Shown here: one piece after another, positions 17,601 through 26,114 of the stretch
Layout of the letters: each line of letters starts with the position of its first letter
Numbering within the stretch: the first letter of the stretch is position 1
NCBI GenBank assembly: GCA_047602575.1
Contig: JASGGY010000003.1
Coordinates: 62,001 to 126,000, forward strand
Reading direction: 5' to 3'
DNA length: 64,000 nt
Origin: UBA1366 sp047602575
GTDB taxonomy: Bacteria; Bacillota; Clostridia; Oscillospirales; Ruminococcaceae
The notes under the pieces: model-generated
Told to the model about the DNA's origin: nothing
The model's database searches: none
What the model saw: only the letters and a program-made list of their open reading frames with translations
Position numbers and translations under genes: made by a program

Positions 17601-20600
17601 CAATCAGTGATTTCAACCTGCTTAACAATGCTGGTTTTAACAACTGGTACGGGTGGACCAATTACGCAACCGCTGTACTTGGATCAGGAACAGAATCACT
17701 GTCCGGCAACAATGCAACGATGAATGGTGCGCAAAACCAAAATAAGTATATTTCTCAGACCGTAAAAATCGGAGAGAATGCATCTACTGCATCCTTTGTT
17801 CTCAGCGGTTGGGGAAAAGCCAACAGTATCCCTTTGAAAACTACCGGTACTAACCTCCCCACTTTTAAACTTCAAGCAATATTAAATTATTCCGACAGCA
17901 CAACGGAAAGCTTTGATGCGGACTTTATGAGTAACATCGATGAATGGCAGCAAACTTCCGTATCTATTGATCCCTCACAAAAAAATTATACAAAGACGAT
18001 TACATCCATAACGGTAAACTGTTGCTATGATTTCAACGCAAATTCAGCATCTTTCGATAATCTGTCATTAACCAAAGAAACTGTACAGCATTATGAATAT
18101 GATAACAATGGTAATGTCATATCATCTGCAAGCGGAACAGGAACAACAACAACAGCAACTTATGATTCAAAAAACAACCCTACTTCCATCAGCGATCAGG
18201 ACGGCGATACCACATCGCTCACTTATGACAATAAAAATAATGCCACAACAGTGAAAGATGCAGAAAACAAAACCAGCGGGTTTACATACGATAGCTTCGG
18301 CAATCTTCTCACTTCAATCATGAAAGGTGACGCAACCACGAACATTCCCGCACTTTATACCAAATCAGCTTATTCCAGCGACGGAAAATACCTCACATCT
18401 TCCACGGATGAGCGCGGCAACACAACAAGCTACGCTTATAATGCAAGCGGCTTTATGACCGCACTGACCGATCCGAATGGAAATATGACAAGGTACACCT
18501 ACAATTCGGCAACCGACAAGCTTTCTTCCGTGTATAATGATATCGATAAGGATGGTATTCTCGATACCGGCGAGGCAGCTGTAAATTACGCCTATACAGG
18601 AGATTTTCTTTCATCCATAACACATAACGGATTCAGCTATCATTATGCCTATGATGTGTTCGGAAATGTTACAACTGTTAAAGCGGGAACACAGACACTG
18701 ATCACAAATACCTACAATTCCAATAATGGAAAGCTTTCCGGTTTCACATACGGAAACGGGGATGCTGTCAGCTATGTGTACGACAAGCTTGAACGGATTG
18801 TAGAAGTGGATTCTGACGGAGCAGCTGTAAGCAAAATTGAATACGACAGTGACGGAAACGTCAGCAAGCTTTATGACCTTCCCAATGAAAAGGTATATAT
18901 CTTTGAGTATGACGCACAGGGCAGACAGATCAGAACTTATGAAAGAAGCACGTCCGCGACGGCATCTGTTTTTGCAACACAGGTGTCATACGACGCAACG
19001 AGCAGAATCAACGCACTGCTGTATCAATTTGGCGGTGAAGCTGTGCAGAAATACAGCTATGCATACTCGACTACGGATCAGCTTCAGAATATCACGTTAC
19101 CCAGCACCGACAAGTTGAATTATACCTATGATGCGCTTGGAAGAGTCCAGAACAGCTCTTTCACCGCCGCTGGCAGCACGACGCCGTTTGCGCAGACCGC
19201 GTATTCTTATGCTGCCGGCAGTAAGAACGGGCTGGATACCGATACCAACCTGAAAGCGACTACCAATCTGATTTCCGGCATATCCTATAATAACGGTGCG
19301 CCCTATTATTACGCCTATGACAAAAACGGAAATATCACTACGATTTATTATGGCTCGACCAGTGCGCCCACCAAAATCACATACACCTATGACAGCTTAA
19401 ACCAGCTCATCCGCGAGGATAACTATTTCGCCGGAAAAACCTATGTCTATACCTATAACGTTGGCGGAAATATCACCAGCGTGGCGGAATTCGCCTACAC
19501 GACCGGTAGTTTGAATAGCCCGACAAAGGTTACGCCGTATGTATACGGCAACAGCAACTGGAAGGATCTCCTGACCAGCTACAACGGCACAGCCCTGACC
19601 TATGACGCGATCGGCAATCCCCTCACCTATCGTAACGGCATGACAATGACATGGGAAAACGGCAGACAGCTTGCCTCTTTACAAAACGGCACAAATAGTG
19701 TATCCTATAAGTACAACACTGACGGACTGCGCACGCAGAAGACCGTTAACGGCGTTGTGACCAAATACACCCTGTCTGGCGACCAGATCATCCGCCAGCA
19801 GACGGGCAGCGACACGGCGATTGATTATCTCTATGATGCGTCCGGCTCTGTCATCGGGATGAAGTATAACGGCGCATATTATTACTATGTCAAGGATGCA
19901 CAAAACAATGTCGCTCGGATTGTAAACGTGGCGGGTGTCCAAGTTACCGAATATCAGTATGATGCGTGGGGTAATATGATCTCGGCAACAGGTACGATGG
20001 CATCTACTGTGGGTGCGGTGAATCCGTTCCGCTACAGATCGTATTATTATGATACGGAAACAGGGTTGTATTATCTCCAGTCAAGGTATTATGACCCGGT
20101 GGTTAAGCGGTTTGTGAATGCGGATGATAGTGGGGTATTAGGAGCAGAAGTTAATCTTTTCTCGTATTGTAATAATAACCCGGTTAATGTATCTGATTCA
20201 AATGGACATTTTGGTACTCCAATTCAATGGGCATGCGCTGTTATTGGCGGCGTTGCTGGTTGGTTTTTTGGCGATTATGTAGCAACAAGCTTAGGATTTT
20301 ATGATGGGCATTGGTGGCAATGGCGAACATATGCATATTGGGCAGTACGTGGTCTTGTTGTTGTCGGAGGAGCGGTTTTAGGCTATGTTGCAGGAACGGT
20401 TCTTCTTGAGATATGTAAAAAATTTTTGTTTAGCAATCCAGCAATACTCGCGAAAATGCCGGATGCACTTTTATGGTTTTTTGGAATAGGCGGTTCTCCC
20501 GCAGTCAACAATGCGATACAAAATATTATACAAAATACAATACCCCATATTTTACAATCAAAACATCTTTGGAGTTCAATTGGATGCTATACATGGACAT

Positions 20601-20764
20601 CAGTGTCACAAGTTATACGATATGTATTACTTAATGGTTCTTCGACAGCTTATACGGCTGGTAATACATTATACACTGCTGTATATAATGGACGTACCGT
20701 TCAAGTTGTTATTCGTTTTATGGATGGCGTTCTGAGAATAGTTGATGGGTGGGTCGTAAAATGA
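14615..20764 (+). CDS. secreted WapA-like Rhs/YD-repeat toxin delivery protein
   Basis: 2049 residues. A signal peptide (hydrophobic 9-25, probable cut after DVFA, residue 29) is followed by an N-terminal region with a DNRLRE/carbohydrate-binding-like domain (about 335-476), YD repeats from about 640, two jelly-roll-like modules (about 840-1150), further YD repeats and the RHS core ending SRYYDPVVKRFVNAD (about 1823-1837). The last 210 residues are a variable tip: two hydrophobic glycine-rich helices, then a C-terminal domain with HILQSKHLW and a GRTVQVVIRFMDG ending, suggestive of a small BECR-type nuclease toxin, but not assigned. This is the layout of Gram-positive Rhs/WapA proteins, whose cleaved tips poison neighbours on contact. 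The body is AT-rich against its surroundings. The stop overlaps the immunity candidate. Confidence 0.93.
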   Translation: MSLFKLKKITAVFLCCVMFVEIFAFDVFAQDNSDLSSAIKNETGTTTSTDNTEVKEPVIVCEDITKRTEKSKQFLMSDGSYTIATYDNAVHYLDEDGVWKDIDNTLSLVTDNGSLGFQTNDNAMDVRFAVNSASQKLLSVKKDDYEISWGLDDANNNARISLCDGDTAENDVSAEEQFYTLTDLSKQISYSEIETGVDLEYNVIGTNVKENIVIKNPLQDYDFSFLINVKNLKLKLNDDGSISAYNGNEIVMTIPAPFMYDKNSVLSLDVHYSLEAVTNTSYRVTLHADPEWFHAGDRAFPVTIDPILTTEKTDLDSTFAIEGLPLNFSSSGYLARSVGMNDGKSQNTYIHFDVPPLGNGDMLVKAQVKLTQTNAVNVTGSNYINAYRIKSAWTAADLTGINLPDYDPEIYDSIPMDTNNTTKYIDITKLANEWYNNINTNYGIMLKADSSAQDGYVLFNSEYSGSTVPTLLINYRNTKGLESIWSYESASVNNNTSADVNLYNGNIVVTGNDASTSGGVLPVAVGHIFNGAQANSEFRPNLCYVTTMLGKGWKLNLQEYILPISNPDTLDVYKYVWIDSDGTEHYFKSPTSAIPVYIDEDGLDIDIYHNNDGSFTMYYPNGEFKYFDANGYLTSYKDTNGNMMSITYTGSGYTKRISYVTDGAGEKLTFTYNANNYLTAITDASGKSWTYTYTNGHLTKSTYPDGTDTLYAYNNIDGTVQNITDSASSYSLNYEYNDLKKVKSVTEIGGTTQGQSVKINYSIADYITTVQYSGADDIIGTDDDILTTYNFDTYGRAISTYSSNSNRTSVYGTSTASYNSDSSNAKMHKVINTTSAGAAAVNLLNNGQAENGMVSWSLGFWGTDNSSKSGNISTDEKYLGTSSFFVNNTTAVNGATVGLVQTVNLVKGHTYTLSGYIKADNNNGNGAFVGATNNAGLSSYKSDYVQLMDGSVNGGWQKVSVTFTAKIDGSHQVMLGLDNYVGKAYFDCVQLEDSSTISDFNLLNNAGFNNWYGWTNYATAVLGSGTESLSGNNATMNGAQNQNKYISQTVKIGENASTASFVLSGWGKANSIPLKTTGTNLPTFKLQAILNYSDSTTESFDADFMSNIDEWQQTSVSIDPSQKNYTKTITSITVNCCYDFNANSASFDNLSLTKETVQHYEYDNNGNVISSASGTGTTTTATYDSKNNPTSISDQDGDTTSLTYDNKNNATTVKDAENKTSGFTYDSFGNLLTSIMKGDATTNIPALYTKSAYSSDGKYLTSSTDERGNTTSYAYNASGFMTALTDPNGNMTRYTYNSATDKLSSVYNDIDKDGILDTGEAAVNYAYTGDFLSSITHNGFSYHYAYDVFGNVTTVKAGTQTLITNTYNSNNGKLSGFTYGNGDAVSYVYDKLERIVEVDSDGAAVSKIEYDSDGNVSKLYDLPNEKVYIFEYDAQGRQIRTYERSTSATASVFATQVSYDATSRINALLYQFGGEAVQKYSYAYSTTDQLQNITLPSTDKLNYTYDALGRVQNSSFTAAGSTTPFAQTAYSYAAGSKNGLDTDTNLKATTNLISGISYNNGAPYYYAYDKNGNITTIYYGSTSAPTKITYTYDSLNQLIREDNYFAGKTYVYTYNVGGNITSVAEFAYTTGSLNSPTKVTPYVYGNSNWKDLLTSYNGTALTYDAIGNPLTYRNGMTMTWENGRQLASLQNGTNSVSYKYNTDGLRTQKTVNGVVTKYTLSGDQIIRQQTGSDTAIDYLYDASGSVIGMKYNGAYYYYVKDAQNNVARIVNVAGVQVTEYQYDAWGNMISATGTMASTVGAVNPFRYRSYYYDTETGLYYLQSRYYDPVVKRFVNADDSGVLGAEVNLFSYCNNNPVNVSDSNGHFGTPIQWACAVIGGVAGWFFGDYVATSLGFYDGHWWQWRTYAYWAVRGLVVVGGAVLGYVAGTVLLEICKKFLFSNPAILAKMPDALLWFFGIGGSPAVNNAIQNIIQNTIPHILQSKHLWSSIGCYTWTSVSQVIRYVLLNGSSTAYTAGNTLYTAVYNGRTVQVVIRFMDGVLRIVDGWVVK

Positions 20765-21315
20765 ATCTATACATAGAAATTGACGGGTTGAAACAATTCG
20801 AAGATAATGGTGATTGGGAAAGTGCAAGACAATTATTATATGCATTATGGCAATTAGATAAAAGCAACATTGACTTATTAAATCGTTTGATTGCAGAGTG
20901 CTGGCTTGTTATGTCCGATTGGGACTGCTGTATCAATACAGATGGACTAGAATATTCAAATTTTCAGAGCAATTTAATTGAAGCAACTGCTTATGGGCTG
21001 AACCATTTTTATGAGAATATTTGGTTTCTATGCTTAACCGGCTATATGATTTCTCTATTTCCCCATTTCTTTTATGAAGATAACAATGATGGGTTATATC
21101 TTTTCTGGGAGGACAATGGGAAGTCAATGTTGAAGAGATCATATGACATATCGCAAGATGACTTAACAAATATTCTGTATCTTGGATCTACAGATAAAAT
21201 AATTAAGTATAAATCAAAAAAGAAAGATTTTGTATTAAAATGCGAAGCATATTTTCAAGGTGACACAGCAATCGAATTGTATTTTAGAGATGTGTTACTA
21301 ATTAATATTGATTGA
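20761..21315 (+). CDS. putative immunity protein of the active Rhs tip
   Basis: 184 residues, acidic and Trp-rich, with no signal peptide or membrane helix, so probably cytoplasmic. It begins MNLYIEIDGLKQFEDNGDWE. The ATG overlaps the Rhs stop codon as ATGA and follows a GGGTGGG, the tight linkage expected of a toxin-immunity pair. I do not recognise the family. A cytoplasmic immunity protein fits a tip that acts on RNA or another cytoplasmic target. Confidence 0.65.
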   Translation: MNLYIEIDGLKQFEDNGDWESARQLLYALWQLDKSNIDLLNRLIAECWLVMSDWDCCINTDGLEYSNFQSNLIEATAYGLNHFYENIWFLCLTGYMISLFPHFFYEDNNDGLYLFWEDNGKSMLKRSYDISQDDLTNILYLGSTDKIIKYKSKKKDFVLKCEAYFQGDTAIELYFRDVLLINID

Positions 21316-21353
21316 TAATGCGAACTCTTATTTGTTGTATACGGAATATCACA

Positions 21354-21388
21354 CAACCCCCCTGTGCTTCCCGCCCGAAGCGCAGGGG
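21354..21388. repeat. palindromic element, copy 2
   Basis: A degenerate copy of the element at 14140 (CCCTGTGCTTC-CCGCCC-GAAGCGCAGGGG). It is followed by GATGTAATACGTATTAC, which also follows copy 3. The remainder of 21316-21534 between immunity gene 1 and cassette 2 holds no gene. Confidence 0.7.
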
Positions 21389-21534
21389 ATGTAATACGTA
21401 TTACAAACGCCTCTGATAAAGCGTTTACTAATTTTGAGGAAAATATAGCGCTCTATAACTCGTCGAATTGGTTCATGAAAAGATCTTTAATAATGAATCC
21501 ATATTACTATTTTTAATAATTGAACATATAATGT

Positions 21535-22311
21535 GTCCAAGTTACCGAATATCAGTATGATGCATGGGGCAATATGATCTCGGCGACGGGTACGCTGGCA
21601 TCTACTATTGGTGCGGTCAATCCGTTCCGGTATCGGTCGTATTATTATGATACGGATACGGGGTTGTACTATCTGCAGTCAAGGTATTATGATCCGGTTG
21701 TGAAGAGGTTTATTAATGCGGATAGCTATGCTTCGACTGGTCAAGGCTTTGTTGGAAATAATATGTTTGCTTACTGTAATAATAATCCGGTAAATTTTGT
21801 TGATCCAAATGGTACTTTTGGTCAAATTTATGCATACCTTATTAACGATCAACTGAATGAAGTTAGAAGATTAATAAATGTTTATATCGATAATCAAAAT
21901 AAAAAAAACACACCCTCAAAACCAAAAAGAGCCATTAACGCTATCGGATCTTTTGCTATAGGCTTTGTAAAATTGCCTGCAAGTTTAATCGTTACAACAT
22001 TTTCTGTGATTGCTGATAATTGGCCAAAAATGAATAATGAGCTTCAATCAATTACAAGGATGCTTGATGATATCATCCATGATTACCCAAGTCCTAAATA
22101 TCATTATCATGTTTTTCTATTGGACGGTTCGTCAAAAATGCAGATAATGGTATATGCGATTCAAGGCAGTCGGACTAATTGTAAGTTTGATTGTAGAAAA
22201 ATTATAGAATTTAAATGTTGCAATATTTATTCTGTGATCAAAGATTGTCTGATACAAGCTGGATTATCTATTGAAGAAGATGATGTTACTTGGGGCTTTT
22301 ATTATAAATAA
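21535..22311 (+). CDS. orphan Rhs C-terminal cassette 2 (core fragment plus tip)
   Basis: The frame begins abruptly at the codons for VQVTEYQYDAWGN, part of the RHS core and near-identical to the main gene around 19937, and a stop lies just before. The first ATG (21574) has no ribosome site, so the unit is probably silent unless recombined into the main gene. After KRFINAD a new tip of about 190 residues starts (SYASTGQGFVGNNMFAYC, then YAYLINDQLNEVRRLIN) and ends TWGFYYK. The tip is of unknown family but related to that of cassette 3 (shared PK-NNEL, DPKY/SPKY and LLDGS/LLSGS-K-QI-V motifs). An immunity gene follows. Confidence 0.75.
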   Translation, partial: VQVTEYQYDAWGNMISATGTLASTIGAVNPFRYRSYYYDTDTGLYYLQSRYYDPVVKRFINADSYASTGQGFVGNNMFAYCNNNPVNFVDPNGTFGQIYAYLINDQLNEVRRLINVYIDNQNKKNTPSKPKRAINAIGSFAIGFVKLPASLIVTTFSVIADNWPKMNNELQSITRMLDDIIHDYPSPKYHYHVFLLDGSSKMQIMVYAIQGSRTNCKFDCRKIIEFKCCNIYSVIKDCLIQAGLSIEEDDVTWGFYYK

Positions 22312-22328
22312 TTCAGTGATTGCGTGAT

Positions 22329-22364
22329 AAAACTAAACAAAACGAAAGTGAGTTTCAAGTCTAT
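22329..22364 (+). repeat. 36-nt repeat shared with 14023-14058
   Basis: The immediate leader, including the ribosome site, of the cassette 2 immunity gene; identical to a noncoding scar left of the array. Confidence 0.7.
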
Positions 22365-22905
22365 GCTAATATTATTTTCATCGATATCTGCGGCAGTGTT
22401 TATTATATTTCTGATACTTTATTTGAAAAGGAAAAGGAGTTATAAGTATATTATAGGAATGATTTGTCTTGTTCTGGTGTTTATACCCAATTTCAACAGC
22501 CTAAGTGAAACGAAAAAATTTAAGCTTTCTGACAATTTTTTAGATTCCGTGATCAATGAAAATCTAACCGATAAAGAGCATCTGATCGAATTGGGTTTTG
22601 AAAGCTATAAGACCGATTTGTATGTAAAGACGATTCATGTCGATAATAGCATCTGCGACATTACTGTTGATTATAACAGCCCTGATTCACACGGTACAAC
22701 AAAATACAAGAATATTACATATGATGCGAAAGTGTTACGAACGGGACTGCTTAGCTTTGAACGCTTGTCTAGCGAAAAACATTTTAACATGTGGTTTTTT
22801 CACTTCTTCATAAATGGTGCAGAAATCACTGTGTCTGAAAACACATATGAGAATGATATGGATCACTTAGTGTTTCAAAGTTTTTTGTCAGGCAATGCTT
22901 TGTAA
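22363..22905 (+). CDS. putative immunity protein of cassette 2
   Basis: About 180 residues. Two N-terminal membrane helices (MLILFSSISAAVFIIFLILY and an IIGMICLVLVFIPN segment) precede a soluble domain. It is homologous to the gene at 23969: both share a -KK-LS---LD--I--N-T--EHL--LGF pattern after the second helix. Start chosen at the ATG behind GAAAGTGAG; this 36-nt leader recurs at 14023. Pairing with the cassette 2 tip is inferred from order and from co-homology with cassette 3. Confidence 0.65.
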   Translation: MLILFSSISAAVFIIFLILYLKRKRSYKYIIGMICLVLVFIPNFNSLSETKKFKLSDNFLDSVINENLTDKEHLIELGFESYKTDLYVKTIHVDNSICDITVDYNSPDSHGTTKYKNITYDAKVLRTGLLSFERLSSEKHFNMWFFHFFINGAEITVSENTYENDMDHLVFQSFLSGNAL

Positions 22906-23019
22906 TGACAATCTGTTTCTGTTTCGGTCATATCATTCAAAACATATAATAATGAATGTCGAATTGAATGATTAGTCAATCCATTAAACGACAATTTTAA
23001 CAGTGTAATCATAACATAA

Positions 23020-23053
23020 TCCCCCGGTGCTTCCCACCCGAAGCACCGGGGGA
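23020..23053. repeat. palindromic element, copy 3
   Basis: TCCCCCGGTGCTTC and GAAGCACCGGGGGA form a perfect 14-bp stem. Compared with copies 1 and 4 the sixth stem pair is G-C in place of T-A, a compensatory change. It sits directly before the core fragment of cassette 3 and is followed by GATGTAATACGGATTAC, as in copy 2. The stretch 22906-23087 holds no gene besides this. Confidence 0.8.
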
Positions 23054-23087
23054 TGTAATACGGATTACTAACACCTCTGGCACAACT

Positions 23088-23876
23088 GTGACCGAGTATA
23101 TGTACGATGCGTGGGGCAATATCACCTCTACAACGGGTACGATGGCTTCTACTGTGGGTGCGGTGAATCCGTTCCGGTATCGGTCGTATTATTATGATAC
23201 GGATACGGGGTTGTATTATCTGCAGTCACGGTATTATGATCCGGTTGTGAAGAAGTTTGTGAATGCGGATAATCCTGCTATATTAGGTATCACCTGCTCT
23301 AAAATTAATGGAATTAATGTTTATGGATATTGCGGTAACAATCCTGTTATATACGAAGATCCACATGGTTTGTTTTCCATGTTACATGTGTATCCAATTA
23401 ATAGCGATCAACTAGATGATTTTGCAAGAATGATTGATAATTATGTAAATTTGAATACAAAAAAAGCAGGTATGAGATTTTGGAATGGATCGGGAACAGC
23501 TTTAATTGAACTTGTAAACCCATATAAAATCGGCACATATCTTGGCGTAATTTCGCTTGTGGATTCATTATTTCCTAAAGCAAATAATGAGTTAGGTGCT
23601 ATAAGGTATGCAATTGATCAAATAAGATTCATGTATAAAGATCCAAAATATTTCTTTATAATTGATTTACTTAGCGGATCTAAATATTTACAGATAGCAG
23701 TTACCACATACACAACCTATAACCCGTATTCAAATGTATATATTGCTACAAGAATTAGTAGAACAGTTATTAATTTCGCTAGTTATACTAGTTATAAATA
23801 TCTGGATCGTTATATGAAGCTAATAACTGGAGCTAAATACGGCACCGTAAATGTATCTAACGATTTTAGTTTTTAG
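23088..23876 (+). CDS. orphan Rhs C-terminal cassette 3
   Basis: 262 residues if read from the GTG of VTEYMYDAWGN; no convincing ribosome site. The core fragment runs to KKFVNAD, then a tip of about 200 residues with YPINSDQLDDFARMIDNYVN and DPKYFFIIDLLSGSKYLQIA. This tip is a divergent homologue of the cassette 2 tip, which defines a toxin family I do not recognise. It is followed by a homologous immunity gene, so the whole toxin-immunity pair has diverged together. Confidence 0.75.
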   Translation: MTEYMYDAWGNITSTTGTMASTVGAVNPFRYRSYYYDTDTGLYYLQSRYYDPVVKKFVNADNPAILGITCSKINGINVYGYCGNNPVIYEDPHGLFSMLHVYPINSDQLDDFARMIDNYVNLNTKKAGMRFWNGSGTALIELVNPYKIGTYLGVISLVDSLFPKANNELGAIRYAIDQIRFMYKDPKYFFIIDLLSGSKYLQIAVTTYTTYNPYSNVYIATRISRTVINFASYTSYKYLDRYMKLITGAKYGTVNVSNDFSF

Positions 23877-23914
23877 TTGGCAATTCATATAAAATAACTG
23901 AGAGTGAGGTGTAA

Positions 23915-23962
23915 GCCCATGCGATATGCTTTCATTGTGATTTACGCATTTTGTGCATGGGC
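23915..23962 (+). promoter_or_regulatory. hairpin leader module (copy A)
   Basis: GCCCATGC (23915-23922) pairs with GCATGGGC (23955-23962). A CTTTC-T---GATTT loop and an inner ATGC/GCAT are shared with two modules before the Crp-like gene near 62.9 kb. As there, the stem ends exactly 6 nt before a start codon (ATG 23969), and a purine-rich GAGTGAGG precedes it. Confidence 0.6.
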
Positions 23963-23968
23963 ATCAGT

Positions 23969-24520
23969 ATGGAGTTAGTTTTTGTAATTGTTTTGATTTG
24001 CATTATACTTTTTTATTTAGTATTCGGCTTAAAAGCGAAGCTGTATACGGAGAAAAAACATATCTTAATGTTTTCATTATTGGCTTTTATTTTAATGACA
24101 ACAATCAATGCAATTAGCTGTGAAAAAAAAATTAGTCTATCAAATCCTACTCTAGATAAAATCATCAGTAAAAATATTACAACTGAAGAACATTTACTTC
24201 AACTTGGTTTTACGAAGCATGATAACTATTATATCATGCATCTTGACAGTGATAAATCGCTGTGCTATATCAAAGTAAGCCTTCATGATTCATCGAAAAA
24301 AGATATGAAATTTTCAAATAATTATAAAAATGTAAAATATGAAGCACATGAAGATCGTGCAGGGATTTTTAGCCTAAAGCGCTTATTTACAAATGATGAT
24401 GATTTATATGTTCGAAGATGGTATACGCTCGTAATTGATGATGTCATTATTGAAATTTCTGAAGATACGACAGAAAATACAACGCCGGCTTTTTTAAGTT
24501 ACTTCGATAATACGCAATGA
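23969..24520 (+). CDS. putative immunity protein of cassette 3
   Basis: About 183 residues, two N-terminal membrane helices (MELVFVIVLICIILFYLVFG and a FSLLAFILMTTI segment) and a soluble domain with TLDKIISKNITTEEHLLQLGF. Homologous to the protein at 22363 in the same position relative to a homologous tip. The ATG at 23969 is chosen because it sits 6 nt after the conserved hairpin; an alternative in-frame start adds six residues inside the hairpin. Confidence 0.65.
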   Translation: MELVFVIVLICIILFYLVFGLKAKLYTEKKHILMFSLLAFILMTTINAISCEKKISLSNPTLDKIISKNITTEEHLLQLGFTKHDNYYIMHLDSDKSLCYIKVSLHDSSKKDMKFSNNYKNVKYEAHEDRAGIFSLKRLFTNDDDLYVRRWYTLVIDDVIIEISEDTTENTTPAFLSYFDNTQ

Positions 24521-24598
24521 TCTAGTTGTTCGTAAGATTTTCTGAATAGGTAATGTCTGCTTCAACATGCTCGTTCATGAGCATTTCCCTGACCACGC

Positions 24599-25630
24599 AC
24601 GCAGAAGGCCGTTAACGGCGTTGTGACCAAATACACCCTGTCGATCATCCGCCAGCAGACGGGCAGCGACACGGCGATTGATTATCTCTATGATGCGTCC
24701 GGCTCTGTCATCGGGATGAAGTATAACGGCGCATATTATTACTATGTCAAGGATGCACAAAACAATGTCGCCCGGATTGTAAACGCGGCGGGTGTCCAAG
24801 TTACCGAATATCAGTATGATGCGTGGGGCAATATGATTTCGGCAACAGGTACGATGGCATCTACTATTGGTGCGGTCAATCCGTTTAGGTATCGGTCGTA
24901 TTATTATGATACGGATACGGGGCTGTATTATCTGCAGTCAAGGTATTATGATTCGGTTGTGAAGAGGTTTGTGAATGAGGATGCGCAACTAAATGAGCCT
25001 ATTCTCGGCTCTAATGTTTTCGCTTATTGTGAGAATAATCCGGTGAATTATGCAGACCCGAATGGCTATGATGCAATTTTACTCATTAATAAATATGGCG
25101 CAAAAGATTTTGGGCATGCCGCATTGCTTATACAATGCGGTCGTTATTGGTACTATTTTTCGGTGACTAACAAGCAAACAAATGGTACCATGATAATTGA
25201 TTTTAAAAATGTAGGTTATATCTTTTACCCTTCTTCGTGTTCGGTGGACTTACTTAATGAAATAATTAACGTTAACAGCACAAAATTGGCAAAAAAAGCT
25301 TCATATACAGATATGCATTATATAACTGGGGATTTTACGCAAACAGCGATATATTGCTATAATTTGGCATCAAACCCAGAAACATATAACCTAATTACGA
25401 ACAATTGTATCGAACAAGCTAGTATAGCGCTTTCAAAAGGAACTTGTACGGGAAAGTATTCAAAAGAGTATACTAAAGCGATTAAATACTTGTGCAAAAT
25501 GACAATACCCAATAATGCTAATGATGCATTTTACTATTTTGAAGACCATGTGGCTAGCTATTATTCAGCCTCCAAGTTGAAAAAACTCTTTATGAGAAGT
25601 CCATATTACGGATTCGAATTATGTTTTTAA
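24599..25630 (+). CDS. orphan Rhs C-terminal cassette 4, predicted permuted NlpC/P60-like tip
   Basis: It carries a longer core fragment (homologous to the main gene from about 19738) with a 9-nt in-frame deletion after YTLS. The core ends at RFVNED. The tip (about 200 residues) has GHAALLIQCGRYWYYFSV and later NLITNNCIEQASIAL: a His then a Cys in the order of circularly permuted NlpC/P60 (LRAT/DUF4105-like) enzymes. Such domains cleave peptide or amide bonds or move acyl groups. The assignment is motif-based. No ribosome site precedes the frame, so it is probably silent as it stands. Confidence 0.72.
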   Translation, partial: TQKAVNGVVTKYTLSIIRQQTGSDTAIDYLYDASGSVIGMKYNGAYYYYVKDAQNNVARIVNAAGVQVTEYQYDAWGNMISATGTMASTIGAVNPFRYRSYYYDTDTGLYYLQSRYYDSVVKRFVNEDAQLNEPILGSNVFAYCENNPVNYADPNGYDAILLINKYGAKDFGHAALLIQCGRYWYYFSVTNKQTNGTMIIDFKNVGYIFYPSSCSVDLLNEIINVNSTKLAKKASYTDMHYITGDFTQTAIYCYNLASNPETYNLITNNCIEQASIALSKGTCTGKYSKEYTKAIKYLCKMTIPNNANDAFYYFEDHVASYYSASKLKKLFMRSPYYGFELCF

Positions 25631-25711
25631 TTTCAATAACAACAATACTATATATGTCTTTGCTTGATGCAATTATCATTAAATCTTCAAGATTAGATAG
25701 TGAGATAGATT

Positions 25712-26029
25712 ATGAAACATAAAAAGCGATTCATTATTATAATTAGCTTGAGTATCATTGTTATATTGATTGGAGTGTTTATTTTAAAGAACATTTCATT
25801 AGATTCAAATGAAAAGAAAGCTGCTACAGAGATTTATACGAAATATGCGCAGGATAATTTCAAAGGTTCTTACGATATGATTGTTTATTACGATTTTAAA
25901 AATGATAGATATGTTGCTGAGGTGAATCTTGAATCGGGTGAAGTAGATTTTTTATGGATTGATGAAAATAGAAGAGTGGTGTGTGTAACACCTTCTGTAG
26001 TGCCTGAATTGGATCTTGAATCGAGTTAA
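25712..26029 (+). CDS. putative immunity protein of cassette 4
   Basis: 105 residues: a basic start, one membrane helix (FIIIISLSIIVILIGVFIL), then a short soluble domain with KYAQDNFKGSYDMIVYYDF and VDFLWIDENRRVV. It is paralogous to the protein at 13326. Its 3' end is partly duplicated just downstream (26045-26103). The ATG follows AGTGAGATAG. Confidence 0.6.
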   Translation: MKHKKRFIIIISLSIIVILIGVFILKNISLDSNEKKAATEIYTKYAQDNFKGSYDMIVYYDFKNDRYVAEVNLESGEVDFLWIDENRRVVCVTPSVVPELDLESS

Positions 26030-26044
26030 GAAGATTATTTATAA

Positions 26045-26103
26045 ATTGATGACAACGGAAAGGTGGTGTGTGTAAAACCTTTTGCAGTGCCTGAATTAAA
26101 AGT
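26045..26103 (+). pseudogene. duplicated 3' end of an immunity gene
   Basis: The frame reads IDDNGKVVCVKPFAVPEL, closely matching IDENRRVVCVTPSVVPEL at the end of the gene at 25712. There is no start and no complete gene. It marks a second, now deleted, relative of the cassette 4 immunity gene. Confidence 0.65.
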
Positions 26104-26114
26104 ACTTATAATGA

